Shown piece by piece: positions 8,070-16,973 of a stretch of DNA of 64,000 nt. Under the pieces are notes generated by a model. That model worked only from the letters and a program-made list of their open reading frames with translations, was not told where the DNA came from and made no database searches. Source of the DNA: Acetobacterium woodii (lineage in GTDB: Bacteria; Bacillota; Clostridia; Eubacteriales; Eubacteriaceae); the NCBI GenBank assembly GCA_016213825.1, contig JACQZP010000013.1, positions 109,146-173,145 on the forward strand, written 5' to 3'. A program made the position numbers and the translations under genes. The number at the start of each line of letters is the position of its first letter. Positions within the stretch are counted from its first letter, which is position 1.

Positions 8070-9521
8070 ATGGGAAAAAAACAGACAAATCAAGTGAAAG
8101 AAATTACGCCGATGGCGGTAGACTTCCCACAATGGTATACGGATGTTATATCTAAAACTGAAATGGTGGACTATTCACCGGTAAAAGGTTTTATGGTCAT
8201 TCGTCCCTATGGTTATGCCATCTGGGAATTAATTCAACAAGCCTATGATAAACGGTTCAAGGAAACCGGTCACGAAAACATGTACTTTCCGCTTTTAATT
8301 CCAGAAAGTCTGCTGACTAAAGAAGCAGAACATGTCGAAGGGTTTGCGCCTGAGGTAGCCTGGGTAACCCATGGTGGCGGTAAAGAACTGGCCGAACGTT
8401 TAGCGGTTCGCCCCACTTCCGAAACGATTATTTGCAGCATGTACTCAAAATGGCTGAATTCGTACCGACAACTGCCTTATTTATATAATCAATGGTGTTC
8501 AGTTGTGCGTTGGGAAAAAACCACCCGACCGTTCTTAAGAACCTCTGAGTTTTTATGGCAGGAAGGTCATACCCTTCATGAAACGCCGGAAGAAGCTCAG
8601 ACTGAAACCATGCAGATGCTGGGCATCTATCGGGAAATCGCTGAAAGCCACTTGGCCATGCCGATGGTCGTGGGACGAAAAAGTGACAAAGAAAAATTTG
8701 CTGGGGCTGATGCAACCTATACCATGGAAGCACTGATGCATGATGGTCAGGCCCTGCAATCAGGAACCTCCCATAATCTGGGACAACATTTTACCAAAGC
8801 CTTCGATATTACCTATCTGGATCGAAACAATGAACAATCCTACCCATTCCACACTTCCTGGGGTGTGTCAACCCGGTTGATCGGTGGAATCATTATGGTT
8901 CATGGGGATGACAATGGCCTGGTTTTGCCACCAATGATTGCGCCCATTCAAGTTGTTGTAATTCCAGTTGCGCAACACAAAGAAGGCGTTTTGGATAAAG
9001 CCTGGGAAATCAGTAAAACGCTAGGTAAAGATTTCAGAGTAAAAGTTGATGATTTGGATGGCTATTCACCTGGCTGGAAATTTAACCAGTGGGAAATGAA
9101 GGGTGTGCCAATCCGTCTGGAAATCGGACCCCGAGACATCGAAAATGGTCAATGTGTGCTGGCCCGTCGGGATACTGGCGAAAAAATTCAGGTCAGTTTG
9201 GATAATGTGGCCAATGAAGTTGATAATTTACTGAAAGAAATTCAAACTAATTTATTTGACAGAGCTTTAAAAATGCGGGAAGAAAAAACTTCAACCGCAG
9301 AAAATATGGAAGAATTTAAGACTAAGCTAAAAGAAAATCCTGGTTTCATCAAAGCCATGTGGTGTGGCGATCGCAGTTGTGAAGATATGGTTAAGGAAGA
9401 AACCGGCGCTTCCATCCGTTGCGTTCCTTTTGATGATGAACAGGAAGTTTTATATGAAGGCAAATGTGTATGCTGTGGAAAGCCGGCGCAAAAAATGGCT
9501 TACTTTGCCCGAGCTTATTAG
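8070..9521 (+). CDS. proS: Prolyl-tRNA synthetase, ProS3 (archaeal/eukaryotic-like) type
   Basis: This class II synthetase charges tRNA-Pro. At 483 residues it is the short form without the bacterial editing insertion, with a C-terminal zinc-binding-like region (CGDRSCEDM and CVCCGKPAQ). Motif 2 is clear ([20 protein letters not shown]), as is the proline-pocket HTLHET. Clostridia and relatives often carry this type. The ATG at 8070 has only a weak ribosome site (GAGAAAG). Confidence 0.96.
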   Translation: MGKKQTNQVKEITPMAVDFPQWYTDVISKTEMVDYSPVKGFMVIRPYGYAIWELIQQAYDKRFKETGHENMYFPLLIPESLLTKEAEHVEGFAPEVAWVTHGGGKELAERLAVRPTSETIICSMYSKWLNSYRQLPYLYNQWCSVVRWEKTTRPFLRTSEFLWQEGHTLHETPEEAQTETMQMLGIYREIAESHLAMPMVVGRKSDKEKFAGADATYTMEALMHDGQALQSGTSHNLGQHFTKAFDITYLDRNNEQSYPFHTSWGVSTRLIGGIIMVHGDDNGLVLPPMIAPIQVVVIPVAQHKEGVLDKAWEISKTLGKDFRVKVDDLDGYSPGWKFNQWEMKGVPIRLEIGPRDIENGQCVLARRDTGEKIQVSLDNVANEVDNLLKEIQTNLFDRALKMREEKTSTAENMEEFKTKLKENPGFIKAMWCGDRSCEDMVKEETGASIRCVPFDDEQEVLYEGKCVCCGKPAQKMAYFARAY

Positions 9522-9540
9522 AAAAAGTGAGTGTGTGAAG

Positions 9541-10119
9541 ATGAGCAGCATAACAATGACTAATCTGGGATTTTTCTTAAACGAAACGGAATTTTATGAT
9601 CATATCCGCATGAAAAAAGGATCAAAACGGGCCCTACCCATTGAACGGATTCTAGAGCGAGCAAGAAATATTCCCAAACCAAAGGTTTTATATCGGGTTT
9701 CCGAAGCAAAAATCATTGATGCTACACATTTTACACTGGATGGCATTGAATTTGTCAGTGACATTGGTGTGGAAAAAATTTCGAAAGCGACCTATGTTTT
9801 TCCGAATGTGGTTACCGCTGGTGCTGAAATCGAAAATTATTGCTTATCCCGGGAAAATGTCCTGGAACAGTACATTATCATGGAGCTATGTAATTTTGCC
9901 TGTGAATTTGCCCGGGAAGCCCTGATTCGGGACATAAAAAATCGTTACGGCGTTGAGATAAAGGATTGTATTTATCCCGGTGAAGATGGATTTCGTCTGG
10001 AATCTGGAAAGCGGATCTTTGATCTTTTTGAAAATGTGGAAGAAGAAATTGGTGTCACTGTCACCGACATGGGACTAACCACACCGAGCCGCACGGCTTA
10101 TGCCATTTATTTTGGATAG
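9541..10119 (+). CDS. Methionine-synthase activation-domain-like protein
   Basis: This 192-residue protein ends in a block (YPGEDGFRLESGKRIFDLF, then IGVTVTDMGLTTPSRTAYAI) that resembles the reactivation domain of cobalamin-dependent methionine synthase, which has YPG and MxPxxS motifs. Stand-alone versions are common in acetogens. They may service B12-dependent methyltransferases, which is inference. The ATG at 9541 is chosen because it begins just after proS ends; the longer open frame overlaps proS by about 150 bases and is unlikely. Confidence 0.65.
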   Translation: MSSITMTNLGFFLNETEFYDHIRMKKGSKRALPIERILERARNIPKPKVLYRVSEAKIIDATHFTLDGIEFVSDIGVEKISKATYVFPNVVTAGAEIENYCLSRENVLEQYIIMELCNFACEFAREALIRDIKNRYGVEIKDCIYPGEDGFRLESGKRIFDLFENVEEEIGVTVTDMGLTTPSRTAYAIYFG

Positions 10120-10120
10120 A

Positions 10121-10174
10121 AAATGCTTAAACTAAAAAAGAGGCTATTAAGCCTCTTTTTTAGTTTAAGCATTT
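10121..10174. terminator. Bidirectional terminator, 25-bp perfect inverted repeat
   Basis: Bases 10121-10145 and 10150-10174 are exact reverse complements around a 4-base loop (ATTA). The core GAGGCT/AGCCTC is flanked by A-runs and T-runs on both strands, so it can stop transcription from the plus-strand gene and from the minus-strand fol operon. Its right arm overlaps the last codons of folBK. Confidence 0.9.
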
Positions 10175-10983
10175 TTTAGCGTTTCAAAAATTTCCATCAT
10201 CCGCTTATTTAAAAGGGGATGGACAAAATAAGGGGCGATTTCAGCCATGGATTCCATCACAAAAGCCCGATCTTGGATACGGGGATGAGGCAGGATTACG
10301 TGAGGATCATCAGTTACCAGATGGTCGTAGAATAAGATATCCAAATCGATGGTCCGGGGGCCCCAGTGAATCGTCCGTTCCCGTTTGAGTCCCAGCTCGA
10401 TTTCAAGCAACAGGGTCATCAGAGTATGAGGCGGCAGGGTGGTTTTCACTTTAAGAACGCAATTGAGAAAAGCATCCTGATCGGTATAACCCCAGGGTTC
10501 GGTTTCAATAATGCTGGATTGGGTAAGCACGTGAATACCGGGAGTATTGGCGATTGCATCAATCGCTTCTTTTAAATTTTGACTCCGGTCGCCCATATTG
10601 GTGCCCAGTCCGATAAAGGCATCGTGCCAGCCCCGGTTAATTTCGATGGCCACCGTATCCATGGATTTTAATATCGGCGCCCAGGGTTTTTTGATCATAA
10701 TACTCACATGGTTAACCATCGGGTAGTTATTTAAAACATAGTCAGCCAGCATTTCGCCGGCGGTTTCGATGAGATCGTAACTTTCTTTCTTAAACTCGAT
10801 TTCCAGTGCATGGCATAATTCGCCATAATGAACGGATTTTGTCAAGTCACCGGTAAGGGCGGCTTCCTGCATATCCAGGGTCAGTGTTACCGAAATCAGG
10901 AATTTCTGACCCAGGGTTTTTTCTTCGGGGAAAACCCCGTGATAGGCAAAAACCTCAAAGTCTTTTATATAGAGTTTGTCCAT
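10165..10983 (-). CDS. folB-folK: Bifunctional dihydroneopterin aldolase / HPPK (FolB-FolK fusion)
   Basis: This 272-residue fusion performs two consecutive folate steps: dihydroneopterin to 6-hydroxymethyl-dihydropterin, then pyrophosphorylation. Residues 1-118 are FolB (MDKLYIKDFEVFAYHGVFPEEK, KPWAP). Residues about 122-270 are FolK (FIGLGTNMGDR, ETEPWGYTDQDAFLNCV, WGPRTIDLDIL, LPHPRIQDRAFV). Similar fusions occur in other Firmicutes. Its ATG lies 19 bases inside folP, so translation is probably coupled. Last gene of the minus-strand fol operon. Confidence 0.95.
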   Translation of the reverse strand: MDKLYIKDFEVFAYHGVFPEEKTLGQKFLISVTLTLDMQEAALTGDLTKSVHYGELCHALEIEFKKESYDLIETAGEMLADYVLNNYPMVNHVSIMIKKPWAPILKSMDTVAIEINRGWHDAFIGLGTNMGDRSQNLKEAIDAIANTPGIHVLTQSSIIETEPWGYTDQDAFLNCVLKVKTTLPPHTLMTLLLEIELGLKRERTIHWGPRTIDLDILFYDHLVTDDPHVILPHPRIQDRAFVMESMAEIAPYFVHPLLNKRMMEIFETLKNA

Positions 10984-11792
10984 GGTGCTCCTTTCATAAT
11001 GCCGGCCGTCATTTGGGCGGCGCGCTTATTTTCCAGTACATCGTGGACCCGGATAATGGAAGCACCCTTCATAATGCCGATGACGGTGGTGGCAACCGTT
11101 CCTTCTACGCGCTGGGTGACTGGTAAATCCAGGGTTAGCCCGATAAAGCCTTTACGGGAGGTGCCAAGTAGAATTGGGTAGCCCAGGGTTTGGAGAGCCT
11201 CCAGGTTATGCATCGTTTCCATATTTTGGGCGTAATCCTTGGCAAAACCGATGCCGGGATCAAGGATGATGGCGTCTCGGGAAATACCGGCTTCGAGAGC
11301 AATATCGATGGATTCCTGAAGATCGCTGTTAATATCAGCCATCAGGTGGTTGTAATTCTGATTGTTACGGTTATGCATCAGAATACAGGGAACCTTGTAT
11401 TTCGCCGTGACATCAGCCAGGGTTGGGTCATATTTAAAGCCCCAAATGTCGTTGACCAGGGCCGCTCCGGCCTTAAGGGCCGCTTCGCCAACGGCGCCTT
11501 TATAGGTGTCAATCGAAATGGGGATGTCGAACCGTTGTCGAATGGCTGTGATCATCGGCACGATCCGATCGATTTCCTCGGCATCGCTGATTTGGGTATG
11601 ACCGGGACGGGTAGATTCACCACCAAGATCGATGAGATCGGCACCATAGGCGATCATTTTTTCAACCTGCTTAAGACTGGCGTCCAGGGTGTTAAATTTG
11701 CCACCGTCGGAAAACGAATCCGGGGTAACGTTTAAGATCCCCATAATGAGGATCTCGTTTGTTAAGTCAAAATTTTTATTGCCAATTTGCAT
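10965..11792 (-). CDS. folP: Dihydropteroate synthase
   Basis: FolP joins 6-hydroxymethyl-dihydropterin pyrophosphate with p-aminobenzoate; it is the sulfonamide target. The 275-residue protein has GILNVTPDSFSDGG, DLGGESTRPG, DTYKGAV, NDIWG, DPGIGFAK and GTSRKGFIG. I chose the ATG at 11792 (MQIGNKNF) because AAGGAG lies 6 bases upstream; an in-frame start 21 bases earlier lacks one. It overlaps folBK and follows the HD gene. Confidence 0.96.
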   Translation of the reverse strand: MQIGNKNFDLTNEILIMGILNVTPDSFSDGGKFNTLDASLKQVEKMIAYGADLIDLGGESTRPGHTQISDAEEIDRIVPMITAIRQRFDIPISIDTYKGAVGEAALKAGAALVNDIWGFKYDPTLADVTAKYKVPCILMHNRNNQNYNHLMADINSDLQESIDIALEAGISRDAIILDPGIGFAKDYAQNMETMHNLEALQTLGYPILLGTSRKGFIGLTLDLPVTQRVEGTVATTVIGIMKGASIIRVHDVLENKRAAQMTAGIMKGAPWTNSI

Positions 11793-11802
11793 GGTAACTC
11801 CT

Positions 11803-12285
11803 TTAATAAACAATGGTCAGGTTTTTCTTTTCTTTTGACCAATCACATTCGTGTTCAACCGGGCATGAAAAACATGCCCGGGACAATTTATCACTTTCAT
11901 AAAATATATGGCTGAATCCTTGTGCTTCCGGGTTACGATGATTGAGGATAGCATCCAGGATCAGTTTATTTTCATCATCCGTAAAATCCAGGGTCTCCAA
12001 TAATGGAATTGCCAATTGATGAGAGGCAATTTCATGGGGTGTTTTATCTTGATATTGAACAAAACGACCGATATCGTGCAGCAGTGCCGTTGTATAGATC
12101 AGATCCCGGGAGAAGTTTAAACCGGCTTCCATGGTCTTTATGGTGGCAATGCGGGCGACTGATAAAAAATGTGGAATATTGTGACGACAGAAACGGCGTT
12201 GTTTTTCACATTTTTTTATTTTATTGAGATAGTTTTGATAGTCTGCATTCTGATAAAGCAGATTGGTGTTTTGCAACTGATCCAT
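11803..12285 (-). CDS. HD-domain phosphohydrolase in the folate operon
   Basis: A 160-residue HD-superfamily protein. Metal ligands are visible in order: HFLSVARIA, then the LLHDIG signature, then HEIASHQLA, and a distal D of the domain. Its C-terminus carries an added cysteine cluster (CFSCPVEHEC) that could bind a metal. It sits between folE and folP. Since a dihydroneopterin triphosphate phosphohydrolase is otherwise missing here, it is a candidate for that step. The role is inferred from context; the fold is confident. Confidence 0.8.
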   Translation of the reverse strand: MDQLQNTNLLYQNADYQNYLNKIKKCEKQRRFCRHNIPHFLSVARIATIKTMEAGLNFSRDLIYTTALLHDIGRFVQYQDKTPHEIASHQLAIPLLETLDFTDDENKLILDAILNHRNPEAQGFSHIFYESDKLSRACFSCPVEHECDWSKEKKNLTIVY

Positions 12286-12295
12286 TAACCACGTC

Positions 12296-12856
12296 CTATT
12301 TAATGCTTAACAGCTTATGAACTTCATCTTTCAGTTCTTTGTTATGGGCGAAAATACCGGCTTGCATCGCTGTTACTGTCCGTGTTCCAGGACGTTTGAC
12401 ACCGCGCATGTTCATGCATAAATGCTCGGCTTCGATGATAACCATGACGCCGCGGGCCTGAAGATAATCCATAATCGCTTCGCCGATATCGGTGGTTAAA
12501 ACTTCTTGAAGCTGAGGTCGTTTTGAATACAAATCAACCGTTCTCACAAGTTTTGAAAGTCCGGCTACGCGACCGTTGGGGATGTAGGCGATATGCACCT
12601 TACCGTAAAATGGCAACAGATGGTGTTCGCACATGGAATAAAACGGGATATCCCGTTCGATGACAATATCATCGGATTTGACAGCAAAGGTCTTGGAAAG
12701 GTGGACTTCAGCGGTATGACCCAGTCCTGAAAAGATTTCGGCATACATCCGGGCAACACGGGCCGGGGTTTCAATCAGACCTTCCCGGGTGGGGTCTTCG
12801 CCAATGGCTTCCAAAATCATGGTTACAGCTTCTTGAATTTTTTGTTGATCAATCAT
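12296..12856 (-). CDS. folE: GTP cyclohydrolase I
   Basis: FolE converts GTP to dihydroneopterin triphosphate, the first step of folate synthesis. The 186-residue protein has the zinc site CEHHLLPF and a downstream [10 protein letters not shown] cysteine, plus the GLSKLVR segment. AGGAGAAAA precedes the ATG. It is first in the minus-strand operon folE-HD-folP-folBK and lies behind a tetrahydrofolate riboswitch with a terminator. Confidence 0.97.
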   Translation of the reverse strand: MIDQQKIQEAVTMILEAIGEDPTREGLIETPARVARMYAEIFSGLGHTAEVHLSKTFAVKSDDIVIERDIPFYSMCEHHLLPFYGKVHIAYIPNGRVAGLSKLVRTVDLYSKRPQLQEVLTTDIGEAIMDYLQARGVMVIIEAEHLCMNMRGVKRPGTRTVTAMQAGIFAHNKELKDEVHKLLSIK

Positions 12857-12913
12857 TTTTCTCCTATCGCCGAATCACATTACTTCGATTCGGAATGGTT
12901 TTTACTAAAACCA

Positions 12914-12962
12914 AATAAAAAAAGCATTACTCAAATAAAACAAAATGTTTTAAGCAATGCTT
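12914..12962 (-). terminator. Riboswitch-controlled terminator in the folE leader
   Basis: Read on the minus strand, AGCATTGCTT...AAAAC pairs with GTTTT...GAGTAATGCT, followed by seven Ts. The upstream GCGGAAGCATTGC segment can pair with the 3' end of the THF aptamer, so folding of the aptamer can decide whether this terminator forms. Confidence 0.75.
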
Positions 12963-12989
12963 CCGCAACCCTTAATTGGTCGTTAAGGG

Positions 12990-13083
12990 GTCCAGCGGAA
13001 GCAACAAGATATCGCAATGAGTTCATTTCGTTTAAAGGCAACTTCCCATCCTCTAACACTTTACGCATCTTGTCTACTCTGTT
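12990..13083 (-). ncRNA. Tetrahydrofolate (THF) riboswitch upstream of folE
   Basis: On the minus strand the conserved THF-aptamer segments occur in order: AGAGTAGA, GCGTAAAGTGTT, GGATGGGAAGTTGCC, AACGAAATG and GTTGCTTCCGCT. This is the class I THF riboswitch of Firmicutes. It reports reduced folate levels and here should switch the downstream terminator before folE. A near-identical aptamer precedes folT at 25730-25817. Confidence 0.93.
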
Positions 13084-13099
13084 ATATTTAATTGGGTGT

Positions 13100-13128
13100 A
13101 TTTTAACATGGGATAGGGTTAGTTACAA
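13100..13128 (-). promoter_or_regulatory. Promoter of the folE operon
   Basis: On the minus strand, TTGTAA (13123-13128) and TAAAAT (13100-13105) are 17 bases apart, just upstream of the THF aptamer. The rest of 13129-13429 is AT-rich with no gene recognised. Confidence 0.65.
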
Positions 13129-13429
13129 GGGTAATATAACGCATTCTTAAAAGATATAAGCATATTAGTTTAAAGAAATTAAGGTTAAAAACACCTGTTA
13201 AAAAATAAACAATGAAAATGCAAAAGTAAAGAGAAAATATTTAACCATTTTTTTAACAAAGTATCAAAAAAATGTAATCGATGGACATTTTTTTTACTTA
13301 TTCTTTAAAAAAATTGGCAAATGATGAATAAAACTAACTTAAAAGATTATCATGAAAATTTAAGAATTGCATCGTTTACTTAAGATGACTATGCTAAAAT
13401 AATTTAAAATATGAAAAGAAAGGAGAAGG

Positions 13430-13735
13430 ATGATGAATGAACCAGCTGTAAGTACTTTAATAACAAAGAATCCTGAAGAATTTACCATAAAAACGCTTTA
13501 TATGCGTGGCGTGCCCAGATGGGAATTTGAACGGTACCTCATTAAAATAGCCAAAACAGTAACAGGCGACACTTATAATGGGGATGGTTGGCAGGTAGTC
13601 TTGTCGGAAGAACGACAGGAATCCCTTGGCCAGTTCAATCTTATTGCGGTGGACGTAACGATTGCCGCAGAGAAAGATCAATTCGATGAATTTCTGGGAA
13701 CCTTTCGGAAGAATTTTCTGAGGGGCGGGGGCTGA
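13430..13735 (+). CDS. Conserved small protein upstream of condensation-type acyltransferase
   Basis: A 101-residue soluble protein with an alpha/beta pattern and a basic, Gly-rich C-terminus (RKNFLRGGG). No named family is recognised. AAGGAGAAGG precedes the ATG at 13430. It ends 2 bases before the next gene's TTG start, so the two are probably translated in coupling and function together. Nothing indicates a signal peptide or membrane helix. Confidence 0.75.
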   Translation: MMNEPAVSTLITKNPEEFTIKTLYMRGVPRWEFERYLIKIAKTVTGDTYNGDGWQVVLSEERQESLGQFNLIAVDVTIAAEKDQFDEFLGTFRKNFLRGGG

Positions 13736-13737
13736 GT

Positions 13738-15033
13738 TTGGAAGAAAAAAACCATAAAAAAAAGTTCTATTCCCTGGACAATGCCGGGGTCCTTTATACG
13801 GCCATTGCGTCATCACGGATAACAACGGTGTATCGGATGACCGTGGAATTATCAGAAGTAGTTGATCCGAAAACATTGCAGCAAGCTCTGGAGCAGATCA
13901 TTCATCGCTTTCCTTATTTTCAGGTCACGCTGAAGCGAGGTTTTTTCTGGTATTATTATGAACATACCGAAGCCATCCCAACGGTCGAGGAAGAAGCTTA
14001 TTATCCCTGCAAAACCATGCGGCAACGCCAGGGAAAAACATTTCCTTTTCGGGTGCTTTATTATAAAAAATATATTCATGTGGAGTTTAATCACAGTATC
14101 TGTGATGGTAGTGGCGGTCTGGCTTTTCTGCAAACGTTGATTATTGAGTATTTTAAACTGCTAAAAGGTATTATTCCGCAAAATCTGGGGAAAGCCATGG
14201 ATATTCATGCGGAAGTGGATCCGGGTGAGTTTGAAGATTCGTTTAAGGTTTATTATGAAGAAAATGTACCGCCACCGCCCAGCAGTAAAAAAGTCTTTCA
14301 TTTTCCCTTTGAACTGCTGGATAAGGGCGAGTATCTGCTGCTGACCGGGATTGTTCCGGTTGCGCCCTTACTGGCCTTGGCAAAAAGCGATCATTGCACC
14401 CTGACTCAATTTATTCTGGCCCTTTATTTCGAAAGTATACAGGAGTATATTCAGGGACTTCCGATGAGTGAAAAAAAGAAACATCAGCAACGGATTGCCA
14501 TCAATGTGCCGGTCGATTTAAGAAAGATGTTCCCTTCCATTACACTGAGAAATTTCTTTATCAGCCTGAATCCCGAGATTGATCTGGCTTTGGGTTATTA
14601 CACCCGGGCGGAAATTATCGAGCAAATTAAGGGCTATATGGGCCTTTATATGAATCGCAAAAACATCAGCCGTTACATTTCCAGAAATGTGAAAAATGAA
14701 CAGTTGCTTTTTCTCAGGCTGATTCCGCTATGGGTAAAAAAACTGTTTATGCCATTGGTTTACAAGTGGTATGGCGAACGGGGCTATACCAGCGGATTGT
14801 CCAATTTAGGGGTCGTCACAGTTCCTGATGAGATAAAACCTTTTGTCAAGAGCTTTGAAGTCTTTCCATCACCCAGTGCTGAAAGCAGGCTTAAGCTGGT
14901 AACTGTCAGTTATGACGGAAAACTGGCCTTGTGCTTTGGTAAAACCACAGGAGAAACAGTGGTTGAAAAAATATTTTTCAGAAAAATCAGACAACTGGGT
15001 GTCCCGGTAAAAATAGAAACGAATAAGAGGTGA
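13738..15033 (+). CDS. Condensation-domain/alcohol acetyltransferase-like acyltransferase
   Basis: A 431-residue protein of the CoA-dependent acyltransferase/condensation superfamily. The N-terminal half carries the catalytic HSICDGSGG (the HxxxDG motif), and the second half has the conserved NVPVDLRKMFP and LRNFF elements seen in alcohol acetyltransferases and PapA-like enzymes. The start is TTG at 13738 right behind the preceding gene. It is followed after 4 bases by a zinc-ribbon membrane protein of the DUF6320 type. This pairing recurs in Firmicutes. The acyl donor and acceptor are unknown. Confidence 0.8.
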   Translation: MEEKNHKKKFYSLDNAGVLYTAIASSRITTVYRMTVELSEVVDPKTLQQALEQIIHRFPYFQVTLKRGFFWYYYEHTEAIPTVEEEAYYPCKTMRQRQGKTFPFRVLYYKKYIHVEFNHSICDGSGGLAFLQTLIIEYFKLLKGIIPQNLGKAMDIHAEVDPGEFEDSFKVYYEENVPPPPSSKKVFHFPFELLDKGEYLLLTGIVPVAPLLALAKSDHCTLTQFILALYFESIQEYIQGLPMSEKKKHQQRIAINVPVDLRKMFPSITLRNFFISLNPEIDLALGYYTRAEIIEQIKGYMGLYMNRKNISRYISRNVKNEQLLFLRLIPLWVKKLFMPLVYKWYGERGYTSGLSNLGVVTVPDEIKPFVKSFEVFPSPSAESRLKLVTVSYDGKLALCFGKTTGETVVEKIFFRKIRQLGVPVKIETNKR

Positions 15034-15037
15034 GACT

Positions 15038-15757
15038 ATGGCTTATTGTCCTAAATGTGGTGTGGAAGTCGAAGATGACGTAAAAAACTGTCCCCTATGC
15101 GATTTCCCAATACCTGACATCAATGAAGATCGGCAACCCAAAGACAGTAAATATCCTCAGGCCATCAATACCTACGACGAAGACCACTTAGGAAAGAAGA
15201 ATAAGGCCTTTTTTTCCATCAGCATTATTGCCGTCAGTATGGTGGTGATCATTGGAGTAATTTATTTGGTTTACCCCTGGAATCATGTCCTGCTTAAATA
15301 TATTGTGTTGGCGGATCTCAGTATTTTTGCCATTGTCTTTTTTGCCATGGGTTACTTAAAACCGAATTACAATTATCTTGGTGCCTATATTACGGTGGTA
15401 ATTACCTGCTTTTGTGTCTATCTGATCAGTGGGAGCCAAACGGCCTGGTTCTTAAATTATGCTTTTCCCATTGCGACTCTGATTTATTTAGATATCAGTC
15501 TTTTTCGCTTTGTCTTTAAACATACGCGTCACAAAAGCCAGTTCATTTTTATCCCCTCTAATCTCATTCTTTTTGTGATTATTCTGGCAATTGGTATTGA
15601 TGGGATCATCAGTTTAAACGTATTGGGAAGTCTTCATTTGACCTGGTCATTGATTGTCGCCGTTTCGGGATTTTGCATCATTATTCTGCTCCAGACGATC
15701 TATCATCGGATCCCGGAAAAAACAAGAAGAATGCTGAAAAAGAAAATGCATGTCTAA
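15038..15757 (+). CDS. Zinc-ribbon membrane protein, DUF6320-like
   Basis: A 239-residue protein with an N-terminal zinc ribbon (CPKCGVEVEDDVKNCPLC) followed by six or so hydrophobic helices from about residue 57 to 225 and a basic tail. AGAGGTGAG precedes the ATG. It resembles DUF6320 proteins found beside condensation-type acyltransferases, so the two probably act at the membrane on a lipid or glycan substrate; that is inference. Confidence 0.75.
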   Translation: MAYCPKCGVEVEDDVKNCPLCDFPIPDINEDRQPKDSKYPQAINTYDEDHLGKKNKAFFSISIIAVSMVVIIGVIYLVYPWNHVLLKYIVLADLSIFAIVFFAMGYLKPNYNYLGAYITVVITCFCVYLISGSQTAWFLNYAFPIATLIYLDISLFRFVFKHTRHKSQFIFIPSNLILFVIILAIGIDGIISLNVLGSLHLTWSLIVAVSGFCIIILLQTIYHRIPEKTRRMLKKKMHV

Positions 15758-15830
15758 AAATTAACGAAATACGCTACTAAAGTCGATTAAGAGTAACGTT
15801 AAAATAATAATAAAATGGTATCAATAAATA

Positions 15831-15874
15831 AAATACTGGATAAATCAGATTGACTGATTTATCCAGTATTTTTT
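15831..15874 (+). terminator. Intrinsic terminator of the acyltransferase operon
   Basis: AAATACTGGATAAATCA (15831-15847) pairs perfectly with its complement at 15855-15871, followed by TTT. Confidence 0.85.
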
Positions 15875-16251
15875 ATGTTTTGCATAGATGAACATGCGGA
15901 TGAGTAAAATATCGTTGTGTAAAAAGAATATAATTCGTTATTTAACAAACAAACGAATCAAATCTGAAGAAATCTTAAATTTTATTAATAAATGAATAAT
16001 ATCTTGCCAAAAGATGATTTTTAAAACAGCTCTTGACTGGGATTAATGATACCTGAATAACGATTATAAGAGTAACATTAATATCTCAAATGTACGCTTA
16101 AGAATCATAGGCTTAAACCCTATGAAATTATCATGAAAAATTCCTGATATCGGTCAAAAAATTATAGTTTTAATTTGCCGGATTCGTGTTAAATTTAGGA
16201 ACCATCTCGAAACGATTTGGGATATACGAAGTACAAAAGGAGGTCATTGCT
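15875..16251 (+). other. Gene-less leader before the CoA-transferase operon
   Basis: AT-rich and without open frames of note. A small inverted repeat (CATAGG...CCTATG, about 16106-16123) lies in its second half. No -24/-12 element or riboswitch was recognised. The AAAGGAGG ribosome site at about 16236 belongs to the CoA-transferase gene. A promoter must be here but I could not place it with confidence. Confidence 0.4.
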
Positions 16252-16962
16252 ATGGCAGTACAAATTACGCCGGAAGAAGCTGTAAAAAAGATTATTGACA
16301 AATCTTCTGTTATGATCGGAGGATTTTTAGGGGCGGCTGTTCCACTGATCATGCTGGATCTGATCGCGGCAGCAGGAGTCAAAGATCTGACAGTTATCAG
16401 CATCGGAGCAGGCTATCGTGGTGGTGGCGTTGACATTGGAAAATTAGTTTTAAATAAACAGGTGATTAAATATGTTACCGCCCATGTGGGAACGGATCCT
16501 AATTTAATTAAACAGATTGTCAACGGTGAAGTAGAACTGGAGTTAAGTCCCATGGGTACCTTTGTGGAACGGGTGCGAGCCGGAGGCGCCGGGCTGGGCG
16601 CAGTGGTGACACCAGTTGGTTTGGGAACGGAGGTTGAAGAGATGGCTGAAAAGATCATGGTTGATGGGAAGCCCTATCTTTTATTTAAACCGATCCGGGC
16701 CGATGTGGCAGTGATCAAAGCCTATCGCAGTGATCCCTTGGGGAATTTACAGTATCAGGGCATGAGCAATACGAATCCGATTATGGCGACTGCGGCCGAC
16801 ATTGTCATTGCTGAAGTTGATGAAATGGTTGAAGTCGGCGACATTGCCTGTGAAGATGTTGGCACCCCGGGAATATTTGTGGATTATATTGTTCAGGGCC
16901 ATAGTTATGAAGAACGTAAAAATATTTATGAAGAATTGTGGATCGCCACAAATAAATTATAG
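16252..16962 (+). CDS. CoA-transferase subunit A (acetate/3-oxoacid type)
   Basis: Alpha subunit of a family I CoA-transferase, 236 residues. It shows the GGFLGAAVPLIMLDLIAA turn and the KADVAVIKAYRSDPLGN-like segment (here IRADVAVIKAYRSDPLGNL). It moves CoA between acetate and a 3-oxoacid or other short acid with the beta subunit encoded next. The ATG at 16252 is chosen for the AAAGGAGGTC site; a longer in-frame start lacks one. Butyrate-acetoacetate CoA-transferase (CtfA/AtoD) is the closest named family, but the substrate is uncertain. Confidence 0.88.
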   Translation: MAVQITPEEAVKKIIDKSSVMIGGFLGAAVPLIMLDLIAAAGVKDLTVISIGAGYRGGGVDIGKLVLNKQVIKYVTAHVGTDPNLIKQIVNGEVELELSPMGTFVERVRAGGAGLGAVVTPVGLGTEVEEMAEKIMVDGKPYLLFKPIRADVAVIKAYRSDPLGNLQYQGMSNTNPIMATAADIVIAEVDEMVEVGDIACEDVGTPGIFVDYIVQGHSYEERKNIYEELWIATNKL

Positions 16963-16973
16963 GAGGTCTCAAG

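Noticed and set aside
9364..9540. Longer version of the methionine-synthase-activation-like gene starting inside proS
   Set aside because: It would overlap proS by about 150 bases; the N-terminal part is a shadow of proS and a start at 9541 directly follows the proS stop.
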